From an uncultured Actinomycetes bacterium (GTDB lineage: Bacteria > Actinomycetota > Actinomycetes > Nanopelagicales > Nanopelagicaceae): a stretch of DNA of 20,914 bases. Every line of letters begins with the position of its first letter. The first letter of the stretch is position 1. The DNA lies in NCBI GenBank assembly GCA_903845465.1, contig CAIMXQ010000148.1:1-20914 (forward strand), given 5' to 3'. A program made the position numbers and the translations under genes. Positions 1 through 7,038 of the stretch are shown piece by piece. Below the pieces are notes generated by a model. That model saw only the letters and a list, made by a program, of their open reading frames with translations. It was not told the DNA's origin and did no database searches.

Positions 1-9
1 CCGGGTCGC

Positions 10-46
10 AAGAAGAGGAAGGTGTCCACACGCCTTCTTCTTTTTT
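10..46 (+). terminator. Intrinsic (rho-independent) terminator
   Basis: The left arm (about 10-25) pairs with the right arm (about 30-45) across a 4-nt loop. The stem is roughly 11-16 bp with a few G-U pairs and runs into six consecutive T's at 41-46. The T-run is on the + strand, so it should end a + strand transcript whose gene lies upstream of the window. It also insulates the tRNA gene that starts 43 bases later. Confidence 0.75.
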
Positions 47-88
47 AACTACAGAGGCAAGTGCAGATCGGTAAAACAATTACATATT

Positions 89-162
89 GGCTCGGTAGCT
101 CAGTTGGTACGAGCGCGCGACTGAAAATCGTGAGGTCGACAGTTCGATCCTGTCCCGAGCCA
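89..162 (+). tRNA. tRNA-Phe (anticodon GAA)
   Basis: A complete cloverleaf can be folded. The acceptor arm GGCTCGG (89-95) pairs with CCGAGCC (155-161), with discriminator A162. The D stem is GCTC/GAGC. The anticodon stem CGCGA/TCGTG has one G-U pair and its loop CTGAAAA holds anticodon GAA. The T stem is GACAG/CTGTC with loop TTCGATC. No 3' CCA is encoded (the next bases are CAA), so CCA must be added after transcription. No clear terminator follows before the convergent gene that ends at 213. Confidence 0.97.
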
Positions 163-212
163 CAACGAATTACAAGCTAGAAATTGATTGAGTGAATTAC
201 TGCAGAGAGTTT

Positions 213-404
213 TTAGCCTGCAGAGCCAGAGCCAGATGGTCCAGCTTTACGCTGAACTTGTGGAGCTCCACCGCTGCGTTGTCCGCCGCGAATCTTTGAG
301 CCACCTTCAGAATGTGTTTGAGTGCCTGGCGCGCCCTTCTTATTCTTCTTTGCTTCAAGGGCAGCGAGCATTCTTGCTTTTACATCATCATTCTTATCGG
401 TCAT
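213..404 (-). CDS. DUF5302 family small protein
   Basis: This 63-residue protein begins MTDKNDDVKARMLAALEAKK, which matches the conserved start of the actinobacterial DUF5302 family (T-[ED]-K-N-D-D-V-K-x-R-M). The N-terminal half is a charged, probably helical segment. The rest is low-complexity and rich in Gly, Ser, Arg and Gln, so probably disordered. There is no signal peptide, membrane segment or catalytic motif. It lies 9 bases after the glycosyl transferase gene and closes the minus-strand run, so it is probably co-transcribed. No function is established for the family, and none can be inferred from the sequence. Confidence 0.85.
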   Translation of the reverse strand: MTDKNDDVKARMLAALEAKKNKKGAPGTQTHSEGGSKIRGGQRSGGAPQVQRKAGPSGSGSAG

Positions 405-413
405 GAGATGAGT

Positions 414-1454
414 CTACCCCTCAGATGGAATTCGCAGGAATGCAATGAGCATCGCAAGCCATAACGCAGAACCAAGAATAATTGTCTGTAATCCGAGCGT
501 ATCTGGCCAGGTATAGATGGTGATGGCGATTAATCCATACATGGCGGCAAGCCCCCACAAGATAAATGCTGTTGTTCGGCGATTGAGCCCCTTGCGCATT
601 AAGCGATGTGACAAGTGATCGCGTCCACCTTGAAATGGTGAGATACCGCGATAGAGGCGTGAAACAACGGCGACAGTGGTATCGAGAATCGGTGTTGCCA
701 TCAAGAAAACTGGAATTGCGAGCGATTTATAAGAAGGAACAACACCTGGGCTGAGGCGAATAGTTAATACGGAGATGATAATTCCTAGGAAGAGTGAGCC
801 TGCATCGCCCATATAAATCTTGGCTGGGTGGCGGTTCCAGATAAGAAATCCAGCTGTTGCCCCTGCGGTCACAATTGCCAGTGCGCTGACAAGTATTTGT
901 TGGCGGTCATAAGCGATAAAGAAGAGGAAGAAGGTAATAACTGCAACTGTGCCCGCGGCCCCACCATCGTGGTTATCGAAGAAGTTGATTGAGTTTGTTA
1001 CGCCTACAATCCAAAGAACGGTGATGAAATAGTTGATGTAGTGGTTATGAAAAGCAAAACCCATCGTATCTGTGACAGTAAGAATAACCGCAACAAGAAT
1101 TCCGGTAAATGTTTGTGCGACCAGACGGGGCCATGGTTCCAGGCCCTTGAGGTCATCCCATAAACCCATCGCCGAGATAGCCATCGCAGGCACCAGAACA
1201 AAACTGGCCAATTTAAATGTGGTGAGTGAGAAATCAACTGCCAAGAGTGAACCGTATGAGGCGGCAACGATACCGATAGCAATTGCGACGCCACCTAAAT
1301 ATGGGACTGGGTCCTTCTGCGCTTTTCGAGCCAAGGTCGGTGCATCGACTGCGCCAAAGCGAAGAGCAATCTCGCGAATTGGCGGAGTGATAAAACCAAC
1401 CGTCACAAAGGTGAGAAAGCCCAGTAAGAAAAATTGCGCGATTGAGTAATTCAT
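414..1454 (-). CDS. WecA/TagO-like undecaprenyl-phosphate sugar-1-phosphate transferase (GT4 family)
   Basis: This polytopic inner-membrane enzyme (346 aa, about ten hydrophobic segments) belongs to the MraY/WecA/TagO family. The family moves a sugar-1-phosphate, often GlcNAc-1-P, from a UDP-sugar to a polyprenyl phosphate to start synthesis of a cell-envelope glycan. Visible motifs are PYLGG (51-55), the Asp pair in GLWDDLKG (D100, D101), the second acidic motif with D160 and D163, YMGDAGS (214-220) and the cytoplasmic His motif DHLSHR (279-284). In the second acidic motif the usual D-G-[LI]-D-G-L reads D-N-H-D-G-G, which keeps both Asp residues. MraY is less likely because the gene is not in a mur cluster. 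The gene starts 15 bases after bldC stops, with no obvious ribosome-binding site. The sugar substrate cannot be read from the sequence. Confidence 0.88.
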   Translation of the reverse strand: MNYSIAQFFLLGFLTFVTVGFITPPIREIALRFGAVDAPTLARKAQKDPVPYLGGVAIAIGIVAASYGSLLAVDFSLTTFKLASFVLVPAMAISAMGLWDDLKGLEPWPRLVAQTFTGILVAVILTVTDTMGFAFHNHYINYFITVLWIVGVTNSINFFDNHDGGAAGTVAVITFFLFFIAYDRQQILVSALAIVTAGATAGFLIWNRHPAKIYMGDAGSLFLGIIISVLTIRLSPGVVPSYKSLAIPVFLMATPILDTTVAVVSRLYRGISPFQGGRDHLSHRLMRKGLNRRTTAFILWGLAAMYGLIAITIYTWPDTLGLQTIILGSALWLAMLIAFLRIPSEG

Positions 1455-1469
1455 AGTGCTAAGAAGGAA

Positions 1470-1667
1470 TTAGTTCTGTGCCTTGAAATAATTTTGACGA
1501 AGTTCATCGACTTCAGATTTGCGATAACGGCGATGGCCACCCAATGTGCGAATGGAAGTTAACTTTCCAGCCTTAGCCCAACGAGTAACTGTCTTTGGAT
1601 CGACGCCGAAGAGATCGGCAACTTCACGTGGAGTGAGAAGGACCTCTGCATCAGGCAGTCGATTCAT
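1470..1667 (-). CDS. bldC: BldC-family MerR-like DNA-binding regulator
   Basis: This 65-residue protein is almost entirely one winged helix-turn-helix domain of the MerR type without an effector or dimerisation domain. The core LLTPREVADLFGVDPKTVTR followed by WAKAGKLTSIRTLGGHRRYR is nearly identical to Streptomyces BldC, which binds direct repeats cooperatively and controls development. I chose the ATG at 1667 over an in-frame TTG at 1673. GGGGGA at 1679-1674 (minus) is six bases before the ATG, a good Shine-Dalgarno distance, but directly abuts the TTG. The gene sits downstream of DUF3073 and the 271-aa hypothetical, as in Streptomyces. A planktonic unicell would have no sporulation, so its targets here are unknown. 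Confidence 0.95.
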   Translation of the reverse strand: MNRLPDAEVLLTPREVADLFGVDPKTVTRWAKAGKLTSIRTLGGHRRYRKSEVDELRQNYFKAQN

Positions 1668-1690
1668 CTGCAATCCCCCAAGATGTGGCT

Positions 1691-1735
1691 CGGACTCGGT
1701 GTCCGTTTTGCTCCGTAATGTCGGGAAGTATTCCC
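1691..1735. promoter_or_regulatory. Two short inverted repeats upstream of bldC
   Basis: Two perfect short inverted repeats lie in the 102-base gap before bldC. CGGAC-tcggt-GTCCG is at 1691-1705 and GGGAA-gta-TTCCC is at 1723-1735. They could be operators or short RNA hairpins in the bldC leader. A weak minus-strand promoter-like pair (TTGCCA, 17 bases, AATACT) overlaps the second repeat. Five-bp repeats can arise by chance. The BldC site described in Streptomyces is a direct repeat, so autoregulation is not specifically implied. Confidence 0.3.
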
Positions 1736-1769
1736 CACTGTTTCAACTCTGGCAATACCCAGAATGAGC

Positions 1770-2585
1770 TTACATAGCTGATTCATAGGCTTGAACACCG
1801 CGCCAACGACTTACAAGGCGCTCATATCCCTGGCCAGCAACTGAGCCATCAGCTGATGCAAGCCCCTGAAGGCTAAATTCAACATCTTCGATCGATGAAT
1901 CTTCACTAATTCCATCAAGACCTTGTGCACGAAGAGATGCATCGAGATAACTTGCAAGACCGCCGTAATCAAGTTCTACAAGTGATTCTGGGTGAAAGAG
2001 TTCGAGCCAATCCAACATATTTTCTATCTCTTGTTCGACAGGCCCTTGTCCAAATGCGCCAAGAACTATTTCATGTGATTTTTCCGCTCGGTCGCGCGCC
2101 TTTGACATCGTTGTGCGCGCAAAACAGAATGGACCATCACCATCTTCTCCGCGGACTCGTTCATCTGCGGTAAAGATTGAGAACCATCTCGGAGGAATAA
2201 CCCAATTTTCGGTAATGATATGAGGAACCCGATCTTCGAGTAAATCAACGCCAGTTGTAATCACCTCTTCAAGCGAGGATGGAATAAAAAATGGCGTGAT
2301 TGATGATGGAAGCGACTCTTTAAAATCATCGAGAGCTGCCCAACATCGAGTTGCAGTTGACCATGGTGAGACATAGCGAATTCCATTGATATCGAGAACG
2401 TGTGCGCCATCGGGGCGAACAGCTGGTGGTTCAGGAAAAACTAATCTACGAAGTGCGAGCGCTTGTTCTTCCTTTTTGGAATCAATCGATGCATCAATAT
2501 TCTGCCAACGGATGCGATCGACTGGCTCAAATGCAGAGAGAGGTTCGTATATACGAAGAGAGGCTACGTACGGAGTTGGTCTCAC
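1770..2585 (-). CDS. Conserved actinobacterial hypothetical protein encoded next to bldC
   Basis: This 271-residue protein is predicted soluble: acidic overall, with no signal peptide and no membrane segment. The start VRPTPYVASLRIYEPLSAF resembles a protein encoded beside bldC in Streptomyces and other Actinobacteria. The middle contains ENWVIPPRWFSIF and RTTMSKARDRAEKSHEIVL, and a Glu/Asp-rich C-terminal part follows. No catalytic motif is recognised. The GTG start is supported because it overlaps the DUF3073 stop in a GTGA tetranucleotide, which suggests translational coupling. The gene ends 102 bases before bldC. Function is unknown, although conserved adjacency suggests a link with DUF3073 and bldC. 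Confidence 0.85.
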   Translation of the reverse strand: MRPTPYVASLRIYEPLSAFEPVDRIRWQNIDASIDSKKEEQALALRRLVFPEPPAVRPDGAHVLDINGIRYVSPWSTATRCWAALDDFKESLPSSITPFFIPSSLEEVITTGVDLLEDRVPHIITENWVIPPRWFSIFTADERVRGEDGDGPFCFARTTMSKARDRAEKSHEIVLGAFGQGPVEQEIENMLDWLELFHPESLVELDYGGLASYLDASLRAQGLDGISEDSSIEDVEFSLQGLASADGSVAGQGYERLVSRWRGVQAYESAM

Positions 2586-2758
2586 GCGCGGGGAATGTAA
2601 TTACCTTCAGCAAAAGGATCGTCATCATCCTGATTCTGCTGATTTGGAACATCGCCATGGAGTTCCTTAGTGAGGCGATCGAGGTCCATCTCCTGAGAGT
2701 TGTACTTCAAATCGCGTGCAACTTTTGTCTGCTTAGCTTTTGCACGGCCGCGACCCAT
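2582..2758 (-). CDS. DUF3073 family protein
   Basis: This is a short gene that is easy to miss. It has 58 codons, starting MGRGRAKAKQTKVARDLKYN and ending in an acidic stretch (QDDDDPFAEGNYIPRA). The basic N-terminus with MGRGRAKAKQTKVAR is the hallmark of actinobacterial DUF3073. The Streptomyces family members I recall have a longer acidic tail, so this is a shortened version. A strong AAGGAGGT ribosome-binding site sits a few bases before the ATG. The stop codon overlaps the next gene's GTG. In other Actinobacteria DUF3073 usually follows purM directly, whereas here a membrane-protein gene intervenes. The charge pattern suggests nucleic-acid or ribosome contact, but that is inference. Confidence 0.93.
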   Translation of the reverse strand: MGRGRAKAKQTKVARDLKYNSQEMDLDRLTKELHGDVPNQQNQDDDDPFAEGNYIPRA

Positions 2759-2787
2759 GGGCGACCTCCTTACGAATAGCTGATGTG

Positions 2788-2813
2788 TCAGGCGCGTAGG
2801 TTATCGCGCCTGA
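2788..2813. repeat. 9-bp perfect inverted repeat at the end of the GT-C-like gene
   Basis: TCAGGCGCG (2788-2796) and CGCGCCTGA (2805-2813) are exact reverse complements separated by 8 bases. On the minus strand the TAA stop codon of the membrane-protein gene lies in the loop. The stem is GC-rich and stable, but no T-run follows on either strand, so it is not a classical terminator. It could be a partial terminator, an mRNA-end protector, or a processing signal between purM/GT-C and DUF3073. Confidence 0.6.
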
Positions 2814-4189
2814 GCTCCTGACTCCAAAGCAACGGCAAATGAGCCTGTTTTGACCCGATGACGAAGGGCGAAGTAGCCCATGACCTGCAGGAATACGCTC
2901 AAGGTCATCGTCGGGATGCGGAATCGGTGGTCACCGATTGTGCCCATCGACACCAACCAGGAGATGACGACGGGGATAAAGGCTGCATATGCCAAGTTGG
3001 CATAGATGCCCTTCATCGATCTGAGCCAGAAGAAACCGATGAAGAAGAGTGAGATACAGCCAATCACCCAGAAGAAAGAGATTCCGCGGCCGGCAGATTT
3101 ATAGACCAAATCATTTCCAGATTGGCTGCCCTTTGCGATATTTACAATCGGATCGATCTTGAGCCATGGGTTACGCGCCATAGTGCCATTACCCAACGGA
3201 CCAGACCACGGTGACCAGTAGAACCAACCCTTATTAATGAAGAGGCGAATTGATTTACCAGGGTGACCGGCATACCACTTGATTACGCACTTAACGACAT
3301 CGTTATCTGAAGTTGTAGTAGCTGGAGGTGTTGGTACACATGGAACATCAGGTCCTGTGTGCGCATAACCGCCTTGAGTGCCGTCTCCTGCGCCGAGTTT
3401 CATTGTGACGCCTAGGTTTGTAGAGATTACTGATTTATGAATCGATTGTTGATTACGTTGAATCATAATTGCCGGAGCAATCGCCATGATTCCAACAACG
3501 CCTACGAGAATTAGCGCTTGAACTTTTCGGTTCTTATACATCAGTGCCCACACAATTGCGATTACAACAGAAGTTAATATCCAGCGAGGCTGCATAAATG
3601 AGGCGAGGGCCGAGAAGAACCCTGCTGAAATAACACGAAGCGCTAACGCTCGATCATTTCCACTTTGTCGAGATTTCATAATCAAGCCAGTCACCATCAA
3701 CATGCATGCCGCGATGGGGCTTTCATAACCGACGGCTAACGAACTAAGAGAAAGAGTTGGGTTAAAAGCAAGGCCAAGACCGATAAGCATCATGTATGGC
3801 TGCAACTTTGTTCCGCGCAGTTGCTTCACAAAGTAATAGCTGGCATAGGCATAGAAAATTGATTGGGTAAATGCAATCAAATAGATCACGTGAGTTAATG
3901 AAATCTTTGTCAGGATCCAGATCAGAATCGGATATCCAGCTGGCCAATAAGACAGAATGCTCTTATCGCTGAAATAGCCTTTTTGAAGTAAGCCATCGAC
4001 ACCGCTGAGATAGTTCTCGCCATCTGCCCCAAGCCATCCACCCAAAGTTGCGCCATCGGTGCCTTTGATATTGGACATGATGATCAACTTGATTGCGAAG
4101 GCGATAACTGGAATTGCAATTAAATAGAAGTTGATCTTCTTTGCAGAGGTTGACTGCTTCTTCTGTGCGACTTTTGACTTACTTGCCAT
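2801..4189 (-). CDS. Polytopic membrane protein, probable GT-C-fold glycosyltransferase
   Basis: This 462-residue protein has a basic cytoplasmic N-terminus (about 1-18) and then roughly ten hydrophobic segments. The first putative external loop has GADGENYL (D56, E58) followed by YWPAGYP (81-87). That resembles the acidic loop and YPPGYP-type motif of GT39/PMT-like GT-C enzymes, which take sugar from polyprenyl-phosphate donors. A large loop (about 245-370) contains Cys284 and Cys301, a possible disulfide. The C-terminal GDHRFRIPTMTL resembles the RFRxP segment seen near the end of such enzymes. It starts 5 bases after purM, with an AAGGGG ribosome-binding site inside the end of purM, so it is embedded in the pur operon. 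The glycosyltransferase assignment is inferred from motifs; donor and acceptor are unknown. Confidence 0.6.
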   Translation of the reverse strand: MASKSKVAQKKQSTSAKKINFYLIAIPVIAFAIKLIIMSNIKGTDGATLGGWLGADGENYLSGVDGLLQKGYFSDKSILSYWPAGYPILIWILTKISLTHVIYLIAFTQSIFYAYASYYFVKQLRGTKLQPYMMLIGLGLAFNPTLSLSSLAVGYESPIAACMLMVTGLIMKSRQSGNDRALALRVISAGFFSALASFMQPRWILTSVVIAIVWALMYKNRKVQALILVGVVGIMAIAPAIMIQRNQQSIHKSVISTNLGVTMKLGAGDGTQGGYAHTGPDVPCVPTPPATTTSDNDVVKCVIKWYAGHPGKSIRLFINKGWFYWSPWSGPLGNGTMARNPWLKIDPIVNIAKGSQSGNDLVYKSAGRGISFFWVIGCISLFFIGFFWLRSMKGIYANLAYAAFIPVVISWLVSMGTIGDHRFRIPTMTLSVFLQVMGYFALRHRVKTGSFAVALESGAQAR

Positions 4190-4194
4190 TGAAT

Positions 4195-5253
4195 TTACCC
4201 CTTGTACTGAGAGACCAAGTATGAACGAAGTGCGTCCTTATCTGTAGAAGGCTCAACGACGCCAGCGATCCAAGCTGACATTCCGCGGGCTGCAAGTGAA
4301 CGAATCACCAAATCCGCAATAGTTGGGTCAACTACTGCCGACATGCCAATGCCGCAGTTCCAGGTACGTTCCATATCTTCTTGCGGAACAGATGCAACGC
4401 TTGCCAAAAACTTGGTTGCTGCAGGCAATGTCCATGTTGAACGGTCGTACTGTGCAGTGAGCCCTGCAGGAATAACCCGCGCAGTGTTATCTGCCAAGCC
4501 ACCGCCCGTGATGTGGCTAAAGGTACGAAGTTTCTCTCCCTGTGCCTTGATGAGTGCAAGGCAATCAAGTGAATAAATCTCGGTCGGTGTCAGAAGGATT
4601 TCACCCAATGTCCGTGAGAGACCTTCGTAAGTCTTTGCAAGATCGAGTTTTTGCGATGTAAGTATGTGGCGAATGAGCGAGTATCCATTTGCATGGAAGC
4701 CGCTCGCTGGCATTGCAATAATCACATCGCCTGCTTTGACGCGATGTGCCCCAAGTTGTTTATCTGCATCTACTGCACCAGTTGCAGCACCTGCGATATC
4801 GAATTCATCTTCTGCAAGTAGCCCAGGGTGTTCTGCTGTTTCGCCACCGATCAGTGCAGTGCCGGCTTTCTCGCAACCTCGCGCAATTCCAGCGACGATA
4901 TCTGCAATGCGCTCTGGGATAACTTTTCCAACTGCGATGTAATCGGTCATAAAGAGCGGTTCTGCGCCGCAGACAACGAGATCATCAACAACCATGGCAA
5001 CAAGATCTTCGCCGATGGTGTCGTACTTACCCAGCTGGCGTGCGATTTCAGTCTTTGTTCCGACTCCATCTGTAGATGTTGCTAGAAGTGGCTGCTTCAT
5101 CGATTTCAGAGCAGATGCGTCAAAGAGGCCAGCGAACCCACCAATGCCACCCATAACTTCTGGACGGGATGCACGTGCAATAGATGCCTTCATTAATTCG
5201 ACTGCGCGATCTCCTGCATCGATATCAACGCCAGAATCTTTATACGTCGCCAC
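4195..5253 (-). CDS. purM: Phosphoribosylformylglycinamidine cyclo-ligase (AIR synthetase)
   Basis: PurM converts FGAM to AIR with ATP, the fifth step of IMP synthesis. The 352-residue length is normal. Family motifs are GGIGGF (35-40), the nucleotide-binding DGVGTK (62-67), VDDL (89-92), GGETAE (136-141) and SGFHANG (184-190). The start is a GTG whose G is shared with the last base of the purF TAG stop (TAGTG), implying coupled translation. The purF-purM pair is the usual actinobacterial arrangement. Confidence 0.98.
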   Translation of the reverse strand: MATYKDSGVDIDAGDRAVELMKASIARASRPEVMGGIGGFAGLFDASALKSMKQPLLATSTDGVGTKTEIARQLGKYDTIGEDLVAMVVDDLVVCGAEPLFMTDYIAVGKVIPERIADIVAGIARGCEKAGTALIGGETAEHPGLLAEDEFDIAGAATGAVDADKQLGAHRVKAGDVIIAMPASGFHANGYSLIRHILTSQKLDLAKTYEGLSRTLGEILLTPTEIYSLDCLALIKAQGEKLRTFSHITGGGLADNTARVIPAGLTAQYDRSTWTLPAATKFLASVASVPQEDMERTWNCGIGMSAVVDPTIADLVIRSLAARGMSAWIAGVVEPSTDKDALRSYLVSQYKG

Positions 5254-6740
5254 TATTTATGAACCTTCTCTGAGTGCACATCTGTTACTTCAAGGCGCAT
5301 CTTGCCTTCAGACATATCTGTTGGAATTGCAATTGGGTATTTACCCGAGAAGCAGGCGGTACAGAGTTTATCTTCAGGAACTCGCGTGGCCTCAATCAAA
5401 CCTTCTTCAGATACATATGCCAATGAATCTGCACCGATAGAACGTCGAATCTCTTCTACTTCAAGGCCACTTGCGATTAATTCGGCGCGCGTTGCAAAAT
5501 CGATCCCATAGAAGCATGGCCACTTTACGGGAGGAGATGAGATACGAACGTGGATTTCGAGCGCTCCAGCTTCGCGCAACATGCGAACAAGTGCGCGCTG
5601 AGTATTTCCGCGAACAATCGAATCATCGACAACGATGATGCGCTTGCCTTCGATAATTTCGCGTAGTGGGTTGAGCTTTAAGCGAATACCAAGTTGGCGA
5701 ATTGTTTGAGATGGCTGAATAAATGTGCGACCTACATAGGAATTTTTCACGAGGCCAAGTCCGTATGGAATTCCCGATTGCTTTGCATAACCAATAGCAG
5801 CAGGTGTACCAGATTCAGGAACTGGAATTACAAGATCTGCATCTACCGGAGATTCAATTGCAAGGCGCTGACCGATACGACCGCGCACTGCATGAATTCC
5901 CTGTCCAGCAATTGTTGTGTCGGGTCGAGCAAGATAGACATATTCAAAGATGCATCCTTTGGGATCAGGCTTTGCCCACATCTCAGAACGAATTCCATCT
6001 TCATTGATTGCAAGAAATTCTCCGGGTTCGACTTCGCGAACGAAGGCTGCACCGACGATATCGAGAGCGGCAGATTCAGATGCAACAACCCAGCCCCGTT
6101 CAAGTTTTCCGATAACAAGAGGGCGAACACCGTGGCGATCGCGTGCAGCATAAAGAGTATGTTCATCCATAAATACGAGCGAGAAAGCACCGTCAAGTTT
6201 TGGTAGTACAGCAAGTGCACTTGCTTCAACATTCTTCTCATCTTGCAAACCAATGAGCGCTGTCATGATTTCTGTATCTGTTGTTGCACCTCGATCGCTC
6301 TTCGGTAGATCTATTTCAAGTCTCTGAACAAGCTCTGCAAGATCTCCTGTATTGGTCAGGTTTCCATTATGTGCAAGTGCCAAGGTTCCATACTTAGTTG
6401 GACGAAGTGTGGGTTGGGCATTGACCCATGTACTAGATCCTGTGGTGCTGTACCGGCAGTGACCTATAGCGAGATTTCCAACAAGGGATGCTAAATCTGT
6501 TTCGGTAAAGACCTGTGAAACGAGGCCCATATCCTTATAGACCAAGATGCGATCGCCATCTGATGTTGCAATTCCTGCAGATTCTTGGCCGCGATGTTGC
6601 AACGCATAAAGCCCGTAAAAAGTTAACTTTGCGACTTCTTCGCCCGGTGCCCATACGCCAAAGACTCCACATGCATCTTGTGGACCTTTATCGTCTTCAA
6701 GAACGTTGTGATTTAACAATCCATCTGGGCGACGGCTCAT
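5253..6740 (-). CDS. purF: Amidophosphoribosyltransferase (glutamine PRPP amidotransferase)
   Basis: PurF makes phosphoribosylamine from PRPP and glutamine and is the committed, feedback-regulated step of purine synthesis. The protein is 495 aa. The Ntn-hydrolase domain begins after a 23-residue propeptide, with the expected catalytic Cys24 in DACGVFG. The phosphoribosyltransferase motif IIVVDDSIVRGNTQR is intact. Cysteines in KGCIFEY, WPCFYGID and KLCTACFSGKYP match the [4Fe-4S]-containing Bacillus-type enzyme rather than the E. coli type. The ATG overlaps the preceding SCP2-like gene in ATGA. Confidence 0.98.
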   Translation of the reverse strand: MSRRPDGLLNHNVLEDDKGPQDACGVFGVWAPGEEVAKLTFYGLYALQHRGQESAGIATSDGDRILVYKDMGLVSQVFTETDLASLVGNLAIGHCRYSTTGSSTWVNAQPTLRPTKYGTLALAHNGNLTNTGDLAELVQRLEIDLPKSDRGATTDTEIMTALIGLQDEKNVEASALAVLPKLDGAFSLVFMDEHTLYAARDRHGVRPLVIGKLERGWVVASESAALDIVGAAFVREVEPGEFLAINEDGIRSEMWAKPDPKGCIFEYVYLARPDTTIAGQGIHAVRGRIGQRLAIESPVDADLVIPVPESGTPAAIGYAKQSGIPYGLGLVKNSYVGRTFIQPSQTIRQLGIRLKLNPLREIIEGKRIIVVDDSIVRGNTQRALVRMLREAGALEIHVRISSPPVKWPCFYGIDFATRAELIASGLEVEEIRRSIGADSLAYVSEEGLIEATRVPEDKLCTACFSGKYPIAIPTDMSEGKMRLEVTDVHSEKVHK

Positions 6741-7033
6741 GGGCTCATCCTAAGCGGTAGTAGTTCGGTTAAATCTGCACGTGCACCTGAGGCAAGGATG
6801 AGACCTTCAGACATTGCATCTGCCCAGCTTTTCTTACCGCCTGCAAGTGCTAGCCAAGTATCTGCATCCATCTCAATGATGTTAGGCGGTGTTCCGCGAG
6901 TGTGTGTTGGGCCTTCGCCGCATTGCACCGCTGCATACGGTGGCACGCGAACTTCAATGGCGCGACCCGGCGAACGTTCAGTAAGGAGAGCAAGGGTCTC
7001 CTTTACTTCGGCAAGAATCACAGGATCGCGCAT
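6737..7033 (-). CDS. Small SCP2-like (sterol carrier family) protein
   Basis: This 98-residue protein resembles the actinobacterial sterol carrier family proteins encoded beside purF. Recognisable blocks are SPGRAIEVRVPPYAAVQC, HTRGTPPNIIEMDADTWLAL and the tail GARADLTELLPL. SCP2-like domains have a hydrophobic pocket and bind lipids or act as accessory domains, but no ligand is known for this subgroup. It starts 5 bases after purL and overlaps purF by 4 bases, so it is firmly part of the operon. A role in purine synthesis is not evident. Confidence 0.85.
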   Translation of the reverse strand: MRDPVILAEVKETLALLTERSPGRAIEVRVPPYAAVQCGEGPTHTRGTPPNIIEMDADTWLALAGGKKSWADAMSEGLILASGARADLTELLPLRMSP

Positions 7034-7038
7034 TAAAT

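Noticed and set aside
1668..1673. TTG at 1673 as the bldC start
   Set aside because: It would touch the GGGGGA ribosome-binding site directly. The ATG at 1667 has a six-base spacing and matches the usual protein length.
2386..2779. Two overlapping + strand frames of 94 and 125 codons opposite DUF3073
   Set aside because: The minus strand here encodes DUF3073 and the start of the 271-aa conserved gene with proper ribosome-binding site and coupling, so these are mirror frames.
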